Source: an uncultured Bacteroidales bacterium (lineage in GTDB: Bacteria > Bacteroidota > Bacteroidia > Bacteroidales > Bacteroidaceae). Taken from it: a stretch of DNA of 64,000 bases. The position numbers and the translations under genes are program-made. Every line of letters begins with the position of its first letter. The first letter of the stretch is position 1. The notes beneath the pieces were generated by a model, which saw only the letters and a program-made list of their open reading frames with translations, was not told the DNA's origin and did no database searches. The stretch spans positions 56,473 through 120,472 of the forward strand of contig CADAJS010000006.1 in NCBI GenBank assembly GCA_902788315.1. Direction: 5' to 3'. Shown one piece after another: positions 25,413-34,825 of this stretch.

Positions 25413-26541
25413 TTTACCAGACAGCAGATTCGATCTAACTTTCGGTCGAAACAAGTGGGGACGACTTGTCCCCGTCAGTGAAGTAAGTAGAGGGCTTGCC
25501 TGTGAGTGTACATGCCCACACTGCGGTTGCGAATTGGAAGCGAGAAAAGGACTTAAAAGACAGCATCATTTTGCGCACCACAACCCAAATCACAAAGGTG
25601 GCACGACTATAAGCCGCAAGGAATGTTATGACAACACTCTGCACTTACTGGCCATCCAGATTATAGTGGATGAGAAGTGCGCCATGCTTCCGAAGTATGA
25701 TACACTGGCAGCTAAAAAAATCCATTTCACAAAGGTATCCAAAGAGTTTTGTATTCCGCAGACCAACATACGACCCGACATTATTGGCACAACCGATGAC
25801 GGGAAAAAATATCTGATAGAAATCAGAGTAACACATGCAGTCCCAAAAGAAAAACGCCAAAAGATTCAAGCTTTGGGCTTCAATGCGCTTGAGATAGACA
25901 TCAGAAATCAAAAGATGGACGATAACGAGCTAAAATCTTTCCTCCTGGATTCAAGCGAAGAACGGTATTGGCTAAACTATCCAGATGGCGACAAATTATT
26001 AGAGGAAGAGCGCAAAAGGGCAGAAGAAGAAAAGCGCAAAGAGAGAGAGGAAGAGCGTAAAGAGAGAGAGGAAGAGCGTAAAGAGAGAGAGGAAGAGCGC
26101 AAAAGGGCAGAAGAAGAACAAAGAATTGAAGAACGAAACAATATAAAGAAGGCATACGAGGAGAACATAAGTCGGGAAAGACAAAGAATCCAAAGAGAAG
26201 AGGAAAAGCGAAAAAAAGGAGAAGACGACAGTATTCTATGGGAGGAAGGATCATTCTGCTTATCCCCAAAGGAAAATATCTCCATTGACTCTTATTACAC
26301 GATTGTAACAAAGCACATGAACAAGACGTTCTACAAAGATAGAACGAAAGAGACCCTTATCGTGAACTGGCAGCGCAACATCAACATGTTTTCCGTCGTT
26401 CATGTTGATGCAAAGTCCATGAGATACTATTTTACCATCGTTTATTGGAACGGAACGAATTTTGTACATAAAACATCTAAAGCCTATCCGAATGACTACC
26501 ATGCAGCGATAGCTGGCAATCATCGCATTGGAATACAATAA
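25393..26541 (+). CDS. CoiA-like (competence-protein-like) zinc/nuclease protein with coiled coil
   Basis: 382 residues. N-terminal CoiA-like zinc module 'CTCPHCGCELEARKGLKRQHHFAHHN' (Cys pairs and HFAH, about 38-65). A PDDEXK-like nuclease core follows: 'NIRPDIIGTTDDGKKYLIEIRVTHAV' (about 121-146, D...ExR). A long charged helix (about 203-280) contains three identical EERKERE units, then a C-terminal beta-rich domain of unknown type. CoiA is linked to DNA uptake in Gram-positives; relatives elsewhere are uncharacterised. The standard ExK Lys is Arg here, so activity is uncertain. Low GC suggests transfer. Confidence 0.7.
   Translation: MDGQKNNLPDSRFDLTFGRNKWGRLVPVSEVSRGLACECTCPHCGCELEARKGLKRQHHFAHHNPNHKGGTTISRKECYDNTLHLLAIQIIVDEKCAMLPKYDTLAAKKIHFTKVSKEFCIPQTNIRPDIIGTTDDGKKYLIEIRVTHAVPKEKRQKIQALGFNALEIDIRNQKMDDNELKSFLLDSSEERYWLNYPDGDKLLEEERKRAEEEKRKEREEERKEREEERKEREEERKRAEEEQRIEERNNIKKAYEENISRERQRIQREEEKRKKGEDDSILWEEGSFCLSPKENISIDSYYTIVTKHMNKTFYKDRTKETLIVNWQRNINMFSVVHVDAKSMRYYFTIVYWNGTNFVHKTSKAYPNDYHAAIAGNHRIGIQ
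26036..26101 (+). repeat. Tandem repeat inside the CoiA-like gene
   Basis: About three copies of an 18-21-base unit coding EERKERE lie in the coiled-coil segment. In-frame copy-number change would lengthen the helix without breaking the gene. Confidence 0.7.
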
Positions 26542-26550
26542 AAGTTTCTA

Positions 26551-27678
26551 TTACCTCTTGCTCAACTTTCTGCGCAGCGGCTCGTCATAGACCAGCATGA
26601 TGAGGATGGCAAGCGGGATGGCGATGAGACAGATGGCCACGGGCGTGGCCCATGGAGCAGAGCCAAAAGGATGGGTGTCCGTGTTGATCCAATGAATATA
26701 TAGGTAAATAAGGGGATAGTGAATGGCATAGAGGGGATAGGAGAGCCGGCCGAGGAAGGAAGCCGCCCGCTGTGTGCCACCGGTAACCACAGCCCGGGAC
26801 CCCATCCACACGATGGCGGGGAAGAGGCATGTGACGCACAGCACCTGATAATATACGCTCAGTCCACCCAGGTTGGGAACTGCCAGCAGCCCCACCAGGG
26901 CCAGCGAGCAGGCGAGGAACACCCATCCGTGTCGTCCGGCATGCTGTGGATGACTGGCCGCCAGGCGTGCCATGAGAAGGCCAGCGGGGTATCCGAACAG
27001 GAGTCGCAGCAAGCCGCCCAGCATGTTCAGGGGCCGGGAGGACCATCCGTAGGCTATCTGGTTCTCGCCCTGCAGGATGCCGTTGGCCAGCAAGAGCACT
27101 CCGGCCACGAACACCCACACCCGAAGCCACCGTGTGGACATGCGGTGCAGCAGCAGAGCATAGAGCAGGCTGCCCAGGTACTCGAAGAAGAGCGACCAGT
27201 GGGGCCCGTTCAGCGGAAACATCTCGGTATTGCCCCGCACGTCGAGGCTGAGGGGCGAAGGCAGCAGGAAGAGGGCCAGCAGGAAGGCCACGAGGACATT
27301 GCCGATGCCAACCGGCGAGCCGTCCCATCGCACACAGCCCTGCACATAGAAGGCCACGAGCCCCAGCACCGCGCCCATCACCACCATGGGATGCAGGCGG
27401 ATGAGGCGCCGGCGGACGAAGTCGCCCACCGACATACCGTGCCCTCCCCCATCGCTCTTGGAGGAAGAGGTCTTCCATCGGTCGTCGTAGGCATAGCCCA
27501 TCACGAAACCGGAGAGGATGAAGAAGAAATCGACAGCCAGAAAGCCGTGGAACATGTCCTGTTCCGCCCGCCCTGCGGCAAAGGCGATGGCCTCGAACAG
27601 ATGGTAGCAGAGTACGGCCAGGGCTGCCACGCCACGCAGGCCGTCAAGGATGTCATAATGGGGTTTGGGGTAATTCAT
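26551..27678 (-). CDS. Membrane acyltransferase family 3 (OafA/YrhL type)
   Basis: 375 residues with about ten transmembrane helices. 'YDILDGLRGVAALAVLCYHLFEA' at the N-terminus carries the conserved RG and catalytic His of acyltransferase_3; 'DFFFILSGFVMGYAY' is the next family block. These enzymes O-acylate surface sugars or peptidoglycan. The start codon lies in a 7-bp ATTCATA tandem repeat. It converges with the CoiA-like gene with a 9-base gap. Confidence 0.88.
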   Translation of the reverse strand: MNYPKPHYDILDGLRGVAALAVLCYHLFEAIAFAAGRAEQDMFHGFLAVDFFFILSGFVMGYAYDDRWKTSSSKSDGGGHGMSVGDFVRRRLIRLHPMVVMGAVLGLVAFYVQGCVRWDGSPVGIGNVLVAFLLALFLLPSPLSLDVRGNTEMFPLNGPHWSLFFEYLGSLLYALLLHRMSTRWLRVWVFVAGVLLLANGILQGENQIAYGWSSRPLNMLGGLLRLLFGYPAGLLMARLAASHPQHAGRHGWVFLACSLALVGLLAVPNLGGLSVYYQVLCVTCLFPAIVWMGSRAVVTGGTQRAASFLGRLSYPLYAIHYPLIYLYIHWINTDTHPFGSAPWATPVAICLIAIPLAILIMLVYDEPLRRKLSKR

Positions 27679-27759
27679 AATTCATAATTCATAATTCATA
27701 ATTAACCACCCCCATCCCTCCCAAGGAGGGGGACTCCCGTGGGAGACAGGGGGGATGGG
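27672..27759. repeat. ATTCATA tandem repeat and palindromic element between divergent genes
   Basis: Four 7-bp units (27672-27703) cover the acyltransferase start codon. Next to them 27711-27759 folds as a closed structure: outer stem 27711-27718 with 27752-27759 (8 bp) around two hairpins, one being CTCCC (27734-27738) with GGGAG (27741-27745). It resembles a REP-like mobile palindrome. The acyltransferase -7 box (complement of 27773-27780, TACTTTTG) and the ABC-F box (27846-27853, TAAATTTG) follow. Confidence 0.65.
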
Positions 27760-27882
27760 AAGCATTTTGGTGCAAAAGTACAGAGAATCGGGCACACTGG
27801 CAACTTTTATCCCCCACTTTTCGCCCTTAAATAATAAATAATGTGTAAATTTGCAGACTGATAGCATAACAAGCATCACGGA

Positions 27883-29847
27883 ATGATATCTATAGACAAC
27901 CTCAGCGTGGAATTCTCGACGCGTCCGCTCTTCACGGACGCCAGCTTCGTCATCAACGACAAGGACCGCATCGCCCTGGTGGGCAAGAACGGTGCCGGGA
28001 AGAGTACGCTGCTGAAGATTATCGCCGGCATGCAGGCTCCCACTCGCGGCGCCGTCTCCGTGCCGCGCGAGACAATGATAGGCTACCTGCCCCAGGTGAT
28101 GGTGCTTGCCGACGGGCGCACCGTGCGGGAGGAGGCCGAGCAGGCCTTTGCATCGATACACGAGCTGGAGCGGCGCGTGGCAGCGCTGAACGACGAACTG
28201 GCCCGGCGTACGGACTACGAGAGCGAGGAATACATGCAGCTGGTGGAGCGCTTTGCTCACGAGAGCGAGCGGTTCCAGATGCTGGGCGGCATGAACTATC
28301 AGGCTGAGCTGGAACGCACGCTCATCGGTCTGGGCTTCGAGCGAGAGGACTTCGACCGCCCGACCAGCGAGTTCAGCGGCGGATGGCGCATGCGCATCGA
28401 ACTGGCCAAGCTGCTGCTGCAGCGACCCGACGTGCTGCTGCTCGACGAGCCCACAAACCATCTGGACATCCTGAGCATACGCTGGCTGGAGCAGTTCCTC
28501 TCCACGCGGGCCAGTGCCGTGGTGCTCGTGAGCCACGACCGCGCCTTCATCAACAACGTGACAAACCGCACACTCGAAATTTCCTGCGGACACATCTACG
28601 ACTACAAGGTGCGCTACGACGAATACGTACGCCTGCGTGCCGAGCGGCGCGAGCAACAGCTGCGGGCCTTAGAGAACCAGCAGAAGGAGATAGCCGACGC
28701 ACGCGCCTTCATCGACCGCTTCCGCTATCAGGCCACCAAGGCCATACAGGTGCAGCAGAAGATCCGGCAGTTAGAGAAGATCGTACCCATCGAGGTGGAC
28801 GAGGTGGACAACTCCTCCCTGCGGCTGAAGTTCACGTGCAGCCAGCGCAGCGGCGACTATCCCGTCATCTGCGAGGACGTGGCCAAGCGATACGGCGACC
28901 AGCTTGTCTTCAGCGGCGTGAACCTGACCGTCAAACGGGGCGAGAAGGTGGCTTTCGTGGGCCGCAACGGCGGTGGAAAGACCACGCTGGTGAAGTGCAT
29001 CATGGGCGAGATACCGTTTGAGGGCCGCCTACAGGTGGGCCACAACGTGCAGATAGGCTATTTCGCCCAGAACCAGGCTCAGCTGCTCGACCCCGAGCCC
29101 ACCGTCTTCGACACCATCGACCGCGTGGCACGGGGCGACATCCGCCTGCGCATCCGCGACATCCTGGGTGCCTTCATGTTTGGCGGCGAAGCCAGCGACA
29201 AGAAGGTGAAGGTGCTCTCCGGCGGCGAGCGCACTCGCCTGGCCATGATCAAGCTGCTGCTCGAACCCGTGAACCTGCTCATCCTGGACGAGCCCACCAA
29301 CCATTTGGACATGCGTTCCAAAGACGTGCTGAAGGAGGCCATACGCGACTTTGACGGTACCGTCATCGTGGTGAGCCACGACCGCGACTTCCTGGACGGG
29401 CTGGTGTCGAAGGTCTATGAGTTCGGCGAAGGCCGTGTCCGCGAACATCTGGGAGGCATCTACGACTGGATTGCCCTGCAGGAGGCCAGGGACAGTGGCC
29501 AGCCATCGGAGCTTTTGCGACACTCCACCGCGGCGTCCGCGACACCCCACCAAACCGTCGGTGGCACGCCACCGTCTCCCGCCCCCCAAACCTCGGGCGG
29601 AGCAGCGGCATACGCCGAGCAGAAAGCCGCCGCACGCCAGCGCAAGAAGCTGGAGCGCACGGTGCAGGAAGCCGAGGAACATGTGGGACAGTTGGAAGCC
29701 GCCGTAGCCATCCTGGAGCAGCAGATGAGCACGCCCGAGGGCAGCGCCGACATGAGCCTCTACGAGAAGCACACCCGGCTGAAGAAGCAGCTGGCCCAGG
29801 CCGAGGCCGAGTGGGAACAGGCCTACGAGGCGTTATCTGCCTTATAA
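27883..29847 (+). CDS. ABC-F family ATPase
   Basis: 654 residues, soluble, two ABC domains. Walker A 'GKNGAGKSTLL' and 'GRNGGGKTTLV'; signatures 'FSGGWRMR' and 'LSGGERTR'; Walker B 'DVLLLDEPTNHLDI' and 'NLLILDEPTNHLDM'. The P-site-tRNA-interaction linker lies between the domains. A low-complexity Thr/Pro/Gly linker (about 545-580) precedes a C-terminal coiled coil of the Uup/YdiF type. ABC-F proteins act on stalled ribosomes; the Uup-like tail has been linked to nucleic-acid binding. Housekeeping rather than resistance is likely. The promoter box is at 27846-27853. Confidence 0.92.
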   Translation: MISIDNLSVEFSTRPLFTDASFVINDKDRIALVGKNGAGKSTLLKIIAGMQAPTRGAVSVPRETMIGYLPQVMVLADGRTVREEAEQAFASIHELERRVAALNDELARRTDYESEEYMQLVERFAHESERFQMLGGMNYQAELERTLIGLGFEREDFDRPTSEFSGGWRMRIELAKLLLQRPDVLLLDEPTNHLDILSIRWLEQFLSTRASAVVLVSHDRAFINNVTNRTLEISCGHIYDYKVRYDEYVRLRAERREQQLRALENQQKEIADARAFIDRFRYQATKAIQVQQKIRQLEKIVPIEVDEVDNSSLRLKFTCSQRSGDYPVICEDVAKRYGDQLVFSGVNLTVKRGEKVAFVGRNGGGKTTLVKCIMGEIPFEGRLQVGHNVQIGYFAQNQAQLLDPEPTVFDTIDRVARGDIRLRIRDILGAFMFGGEASDKKVKVLSGGERTRLAMIKLLLEPVNLLILDEPTNHLDMRSKDVLKEAIRDFDGTVIVVSHDRDFLDGLVSKVYEFGEGRVREHLGGIYDWIALQEARDSGQPSELLRHSTAASATPHQTVGGTPPSPAPQTSGGAAAYAEQKAAARQRKKLERTVQEAEEHVGQLEAAVAILEQQMSTPEGSADMSLYEKHTRLKKQLAQAEAEWEQAYEALSAL

Positions 29848-29880
29848 AGGAGTTTAACAAAACGATAAATAACAAAGAGT

Positions 29881-31923
29881 ATGAAACTGTTAAGACTTAT
29901 GTCAATCATGACACTGGCCGCAGCTGCGGCCGCCTGCACGACAGGCAACAAGCCCCTGGCATCGGGCATCGACCTGGCCAACATGGACACCACCTACCAG
30001 CCGGGGCAGAGCTTCTACATGTATGCCACGGGTGGATGGCAGAAAGCCAATCCCCTGACCGCCGAGTACAGCCGCTACGGTTCCTTCGACGTGCTGCAGG
30101 AGAACAACAACAAGCAACTGCGCGAGCTCATCGAGGGAGTCACGGCCCAGGAGAATGCCCCCGGCAGCGTGGCACAGAAGATAGCCTCGCTCTACCGTTC
30201 GGCCATGGACAGCGTGAACCTGAACGAGCATTATTGGGGAGCACTCGAGGAGTTCCTGCTCTGCGACGGCTATCAGTCCTCGCGCGACATTACGGAGCAG
30301 TGGCTGCGCGACGTCTGGCCGCGCATGCAGCGCCAGGGCGTGCCCGGACTCTTCGGCATGTACATCAGTGCCGACGAGAAGGACTCGAAGAACAATCTGG
30401 TCTCCATCTATCAGGGCGGACTCACACTGGGCCAGAAGGACTACTATGTGGACGAAGACCCCGAGACACAGCGCATACGTGAGGCCTACGAGACCTACGT
30501 GGTGGCCCTCTGCCAGCACCAGGGATTCAGCGAGAAGGATGCCCGCCGCATCTGGGCCGACGTCATCCGCATCGAGACCCGCCTGGCACGTGCCAGCAAG
30601 AGCATGACCGAGCTGCGCGACCCCGAGGCCAACTATAACAAGATCAGCTACGAGGAGCTGAAGCAGCAGTTCCCCGGCATCGACTGGGACGCCTACTTCC
30701 AGAACATCGGTATGGAGGGTGTCCGCGAGGTATGCATGGGTCAGCCCGCTGCCATCCACGAGGTGGAGGCAGTGCTCAAGGAGGAGCCCGTCGAAGCCCT
30801 GCAGAACGTCTATCTCTGGCACGCCCTGAACATGGCCTCGTCCTACATCGATGACGAAAGCCGTGCCATGAACTTTGCCTTCTACGGCACCGCCATGAGC
30901 GGCAAGCAGGAGGACCGTCCGCGCTGGAAGCGTGCCGTCTCGTCGGTCGAAGGCGCACTGGGCGAGGCCCTGGGACAGCTCTATGTGGAGCGCTTCTTCC
31001 CGCCCGCAGCCAAGGAGCGCATGGAGCGCCTGGTGGCCAACCTGCAGGTGGCGCTCGGCGAGCGTATCGCCGTGCAGGACTGGATGAGCGACGAGACGAA
31101 GAAGGTGGCACAGGACAAGCTCGACGCCTTCTACGTGAAGGTGGGCTACCCCAATAAGTGGAAAGACTACTCCACCCTGGAGATTGGCGACAGCTACCTG
31201 CGCAACATCCTGGCATGCAACGAATGGGAGATCCAGGAGATGATTCGCACCAAGTTCAACAAGCCCGTCGATCGCGACGAGTGGTACATGACGCCGCAGA
31301 CGGTGAATGCCTATTACAACCCGACGACCAACGAGATCTGCTTCCCCGCCGGCATTCTGCAACCTCCCTTCTTCGACATGGAGGCAGACGATGCCTTCAA
31401 CTATGGCGCCATCGGTGTGGTGATCGGTCACGAGATGACCCACGGATTCGACGACCAGGGTTCCCAGTATGACAAGGAAGGCAACCTGCGCCGCTGGTGG
31501 AGCGACGAGGATCGCCAGCGCTTCGAGGAGCGCATCCAGGTGATGCGTGCCTTCCACGACAGCATCGAGGTGCTGCCCGGTCTCCATGCCAACGGCTCGC
31601 TCACGCTGGGCGAGAACATGGCCGACCACGGTGGTCTCATGGTGTCCTTCCAGGCCTTCAAGAATGCCACGAAGGATGCCCCCCTTCCCGTCATCGACGG
31701 CTTCACGCCCGAGCAGCGCTTCTTCCTGGCCTATGCCAACGTTTGGGGCCAGAACATCCGCGACGAGGAGATTCGCAAGCGTGTGAAGAGCGACCCCCAC
31801 GAGCTGGGCAAGTGGCGTGTGGATGGCCAGCTGCCCCACATCGATGCCTGGTACGACGCTTTCGGCATCACCGAGCAGGACCCCATGTTCGTGCCCAAAG
31901 CCGAGCGCGTGACTATTTGGTAA
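29881..31923 (+). CDS. M13 family zinc metallopeptidase (PepO/neprilysin type), lipoprotein
   Basis: 680 residues. Signal with lipobox 'AAAAACT' (Cys near 20). Zinc motif 'VIGHEMTHGFDDQG' (HExxH), third ligand in 'LGENMADHGGLMVS' (ExxxD), and 'NAYYNPTTNEICFPAGILQPPFF', the substrate-binding NAYY element. Family length is typical. It degrades oligopeptides in the periplasm or on the surface. It follows the ABC-F gene by 33 bases and may share its transcript. Confidence 0.94.
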   Translation: MKLLRLMSIMTLAAAAAACTTGNKPLASGIDLANMDTTYQPGQSFYMYATGGWQKANPLTAEYSRYGSFDVLQENNNKQLRELIEGVTAQENAPGSVAQKIASLYRSAMDSVNLNEHYWGALEEFLLCDGYQSSRDITEQWLRDVWPRMQRQGVPGLFGMYISADEKDSKNNLVSIYQGGLTLGQKDYYVDEDPETQRIREAYETYVVALCQHQGFSEKDARRIWADVIRIETRLARASKSMTELRDPEANYNKISYEELKQQFPGIDWDAYFQNIGMEGVREVCMGQPAAIHEVEAVLKEEPVEALQNVYLWHALNMASSYIDDESRAMNFAFYGTAMSGKQEDRPRWKRAVSSVEGALGEALGQLYVERFFPPAAKERMERLVANLQVALGERIAVQDWMSDETKKVAQDKLDAFYVKVGYPNKWKDYSTLEIGDSYLRNILACNEWEIQEMIRTKFNKPVDRDEWYMTPQTVNAYYNPTTNEICFPAGILQPPFFDMEADDAFNYGAIGVVIGHEMTHGFDDQGSQYDKEGNLRRWWSDEDRQRFEERIQVMRAFHDSIEVLPGLHANGSLTLGENMADHGGLMVSFQAFKNATKDAPLPVIDGFTPEQRFFLAYANVWGQNIRDEEIRKRVKSDPHELGKWRVDGQLPHIDAWYDAFGITEQDPMFVPKAERVTIW

Positions 31924-31932
31924 TCAACTTTA

Positions 31933-32058
31933 ATTCATAATGCACAATTCATAATGCACAATTCATAATGCGTAGTTCATGAGTCCGTGGAGAGTATGCT
32001 GCAATCCAGTACTGCACAGCCTTCCCGACAATGAATTATGCATTATGAATTATGAATT
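31933..32058. repeat. AATTCATAATGC repeats forming an inverted repeat
   Basis: Three AATTCATAATGC units (31933-31969) face complementary units at about 32031-32058, so the 126-base gap before metA can fold back on itself. The same short motif recurs at 27672. It looks like a dispersed AT-rich intergenic repeat. Confidence 0.6.
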
Positions 32059-32070
32059 TCCCCACCACCT

Positions 32071-32988
32071 ATGCCACTAAGACTTCCCGACGGACTTCCC
32101 GCCATTGATTTTCTGAAGAACGAGAACATCTTCGTGTTGGGCCGGGAGCGTGCCGACAGTCAGGACATCCGCCCCCTGCGCATCGCCATCCTGAACCTGA
32201 TGCCGCTGAAGATTACCACCGAGACCGACCTCATCCGCCTGCTCTCGAACAGCCCGCTTCAGCTGGACATCCACCTGATGAAGGTCAAGGCCCACACGAG
32301 CAAGAACACGCCCGTGGAGCACATGCGGGCCTTCTATCGCGACTTCGAAGACATGCGCCACGAGAACTTCGACGGCATGATAATCACCGGTGCACCCGTG
32401 GAGCATCTGGCCTACGAAGAGGTGAACTACTGGGACGAGATGAGCGACATCCTCACCTGGGCCCGCACCCACGTGACCAGCACGATGTACATCTGCTGGG
32501 CAGCCCAGGCCGCGCTCTACTACTATTACGGCGTGCCCAAGTATCCGCTGCCCGAGAAGATGTTCGGCATCTTCCCCCAGCGCCCGCTGGATCCGCGCCT
32601 GCCCATCTTCCGTGGCTTCGACGACCGCTTCTTCATGCCCCACAGCCGCCATACCGAGGTGTGCCGCGAGGACATCCTGCGAGTGCCCGAGCTGACGCTC
32701 ATTGCCGAGGGCGACGTGAGTGGCGTCTCGATGGTCATGGCCCGGGGCGGGCGCGAGATATTCGTCACAGGCCACTCCGAGTACAGCCCCATGACGCTCG
32801 ACACCGAGTATCGCCGCGACCTCTCCAAGGGGCTGCCCATCCACATGCCCGTGAACTATTACACGGACGACAACCCCGAGCTGCCCCCGCTGGTCACATG
32901 GCGTGCCCACGGCAACCTCATGTTCACCAACTGGCTGAACTACTACGTATATCAGGAGACGCCCTACAATGTCGAAGACATCCATTGA
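32071..32988 (+). CDS. metA: Homoserine O-acyltransferase
   Basis: 305 residues, family length. 'LPDGLPAIDFLKNENIFVLGRERA' is the MetA N-terminal block; the catalytic Cys lies in 'TMYICWAAQAALYYYYG', with His/Glu in 'VTGHSEYSPMTLDTEY'. It activates homoserine (succinyl- or acetyl-CoA; MetA annotation alone does not settle which) for methionine synthesis. No SAM riboswitch was seen upstream. The next gene overlaps its end by 20 bases. Confidence 0.94.
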   Translation: MPLRLPDGLPAIDFLKNENIFVLGRERADSQDIRPLRIAILNLMPLKITTETDLIRLLSNSPLQLDIHLMKVKAHTSKNTPVEHMRAFYRDFEDMRHENFDGMIITGAPVEHLAYEEVNYWDEMSDILTWARTHVTSTMYICWAAQAALYYYYGVPKYPLPEKMFGIFPQRPLDPRLPIFRGFDDRFFMPHSRHTEVCREDILRVPELTLIAEGDVSGVSMVMARGGREIFVTGHSEYSPMTLDTEYRRDLSKGLPIHMPVNYYTDDNPELPPLVTWRAHGNLMFTNWLNYYVYQETPYNVEDIH

Positions 32989-34825
32989 ACTGCTCTCTCC
33001 GGCACGCAATCTGGAGTGCGGCATCGCGGCCATCGACCACGGTGCCGACGCCGTTTATATCGGTGCCCCGCGCTTCGGTGCACGTGCAGCTGCCGGCAAC
33101 ACGGTGGACGACATTGCCCGCCTGTGCCAGTATGCCCATCCCTTCGGTGTGCGCATCTACGCCACGCTGAACACCATTCTCTACAACTCGGAACTGGACG
33201 AAGCCGAGCAGCTCGTATGGGAGCTGTATCGTGCCGGAGTGGATGCACTGATAGTCCAGGACATGGCGCTCCACGAGATGCACCTCCCCCCCATCGCCCT
33301 GCATGCCAGCACCCAGATGGACAACCGAAGCCCCGAGCAGGTGACGTGGCTCGCCAGCCTGGGCTACGAGCAGGTGGTCCTGGCACGCGAGCTCTCGACC
33401 TCCGAGATACGCCGCATCCACGAGGCGGTGCCCGCAGTGCAGCTCGAAGCCTTCGTCCACGGAGCGCTGTGCGTGAGCCTGAGCGGACGATGCTATGCCT
33501 CGCAGTCGTGCTTCGGGCGCAGTGCCAACCGCGGCGAGTGTGCCCAGTTCTGCCGCCTTCCCTTCACGCTCGAGGACGGCGAGGGCCATGTGCTCTCCGC
33601 AGGCAAGCATCTGCTCTCGTTGCGCGACATGAACCGCAGCCAGCATCTCGAGGAGATGATGGATGCCGGAGTGAGCAGCTTCAAGATCGAGGGGCGGCTG
33701 AAGGATGTCTCCTACGTGAAGAACATCACAGCCTACTATCGCCGCCAGATAGACGCCATCCTGCGCCGCAGGACTGAATACGTGCGCTCCTCTCGGGGCA
33801 CCAATCGCTTCTCCTTCACCCCCGACCCCGAGCGCAGCTTCTCGCGCGGATTCACCGATTACTTCCTGCACGGCCGCACGCCCCACATGTCATCCCCCGA
33901 CACGCCCAAGAGCTGCGGCCCCGTGGTGGGCACGGTGAAGGAGGTACGCCGCGACTGCCTCATCGTCTCCGGCACGACCTCTTTCTCCAACGGCGACGGA
34001 CTCTGTTTCCTGGACCGCCAGGGTCGCCTGCACGGCTTCCGCATCAACCGTGCCGAGGGCAACCATCTCTTCCCGGCCCAGATGCCCGCCGTCGAACGCG
34101 GCACCACGCTCCGCCGCAACTACGACCAGCAGTGGGAGACACGCATGGCCCGCCCCACCGCCGAGCGCAGGATACCCCTGCGCTGGACGCTCACCGACAC
34201 CGACCAGGGCTTCACGCTCACGGCAACGCCCGAAGGCGGCGCCCCCGTCAGCCTGGACTTCCCCATGGAACACCAGCAGGCACGCACCGACCAGACCACG
34301 TCCATCACCGAGACCCTCTCCCGCATGGGTGACACGGTGTTCGAGACCACCGACGTCGATATCCGCCTCGCCACACCGTGGTTTATCCCCCGCAGCACAT
34401 TGGCCGAATGGCGGCGACAGGTGACGGCAAGAATAGGAGCGTGCTCCACCGCCCGACGGAGCGTGCTCCATCCGACGACGGAACGTGCTCCGTCGGGCGG
34501 TGGAGTATATAGTGCTGCGCCGAACGTCAGCAACCGCCTGGCACGCCGGTTCTATGAGACCCACGGCGTCGCCGTGAGCGAGCCTGCCCTCGAGGTGCTT
34601 CCTGCCGGCGAAGCCGAGCGTACGGGCGCCCTGCTGATGCAGTGCCGCTACTGCCTGCGCTACGAGATGGGCCTCTGCCGCCGCCAGCGTCCGCCGCACG
34701 AGACCTTCCGCCGCTCCCCCTCCGGGCACAACGCCGCCCCGCTCTACCTCGTCTCGCAGGACGGACGTCGCTTCCGTCTCGATTTCGACTGTGCCCATTG
34801 TCAAATGCTCCTGCGCCATGCATAG
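32969..34825 (+). CDS. Peptidase U32 family protein (RlhA/TrhP-like)
   Basis: 618 residues. N-terminal TIM-like domain 'IELLSPARNLECGIAAIDHGADAVYIG', family signature 'EAFVHGALCVSLSGRCYASQSCFGRSANRGECAQFCRLPF' (split here around residues 152-192) and 'FKIEGRLKDVSYVKNITAYYR'. Family members TrhP/RlhA hydroxylate tRNA or 23S rRNA with iron-sulfur help; others were called collagenases. A C-terminal Cys cluster ('LLMQCRYCLRYEMGLC...FDCAHCQ') is also present. Residues about 488-512 look like an insertion coded by a palindromic element (34444-34505). It overlaps metA by 20 bases and the next gene by 8. Confidence 0.88.
   Translation: MSKTSIELLSPARNLECGIAAIDHGADAVYIGAPRFGARAAAGNTVDDIARLCQYAHPFGVRIYATLNTILYNSELDEAEQLVWELYRAGVDALIVQDMALHEMHLPPIALHASTQMDNRSPEQVTWLASLGYEQVVLARELSTSEIRRIHEAVPAVQLEAFVHGALCVSLSGRCYASQSCFGRSANRGECAQFCRLPFTLEDGEGHVLSAGKHLLSLRDMNRSQHLEEMMDAGVSSFKIEGRLKDVSYVKNITAYYRRQIDAILRRRTEYVRSSRGTNRFSFTPDPERSFSRGFTDYFLHGRTPHMSSPDTPKSCGPVVGTVKEVRRDCLIVSGTTSFSNGDGLCFLDRQGRLHGFRINRAEGNHLFPAQMPAVERGTTLRRNYDQQWETRMARPTAERRIPLRWTLTDTDQGFTLTATPEGGAPVSLDFPMEHQQARTDQTTSITETLSRMGDTVFETTDVDIRLATPWFIPRSTLAEWRRQVTARIGACSTARRSVLHPTTERAPSGGGVYSAAPNVSNRLARRFYETHGVAVSEPALEVLPAGEAERTGALLMQCRYCLRYEMGLCRRQRPPHETFRRSPSGHNAAPLYLVSQDGRRFRLDFDCAHCQMLLRHA
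34444..34505 (+). repeat. 19-bp perfect palindrome inserted in the U32 coding sequence
   Basis: Arms 34444-34462 and 34487-34505 are perfectly complementary with a 24-base interior that repeats GCGTGCTCC. It is read in frame, adding a basic/Ser-rich segment ('ACSTARRSVLHPTTERAPSG') that fits no U32 motif. Resembles coding-region palindromic elements known from Rickettsia (comparison only). Confidence 0.75.

Noticed and set aside
31924..32070. SAM riboswitch before metA
   Set aside because: The region is made of AATTCATAATGC repeats and lacks the conserved SAM-binding core elements.
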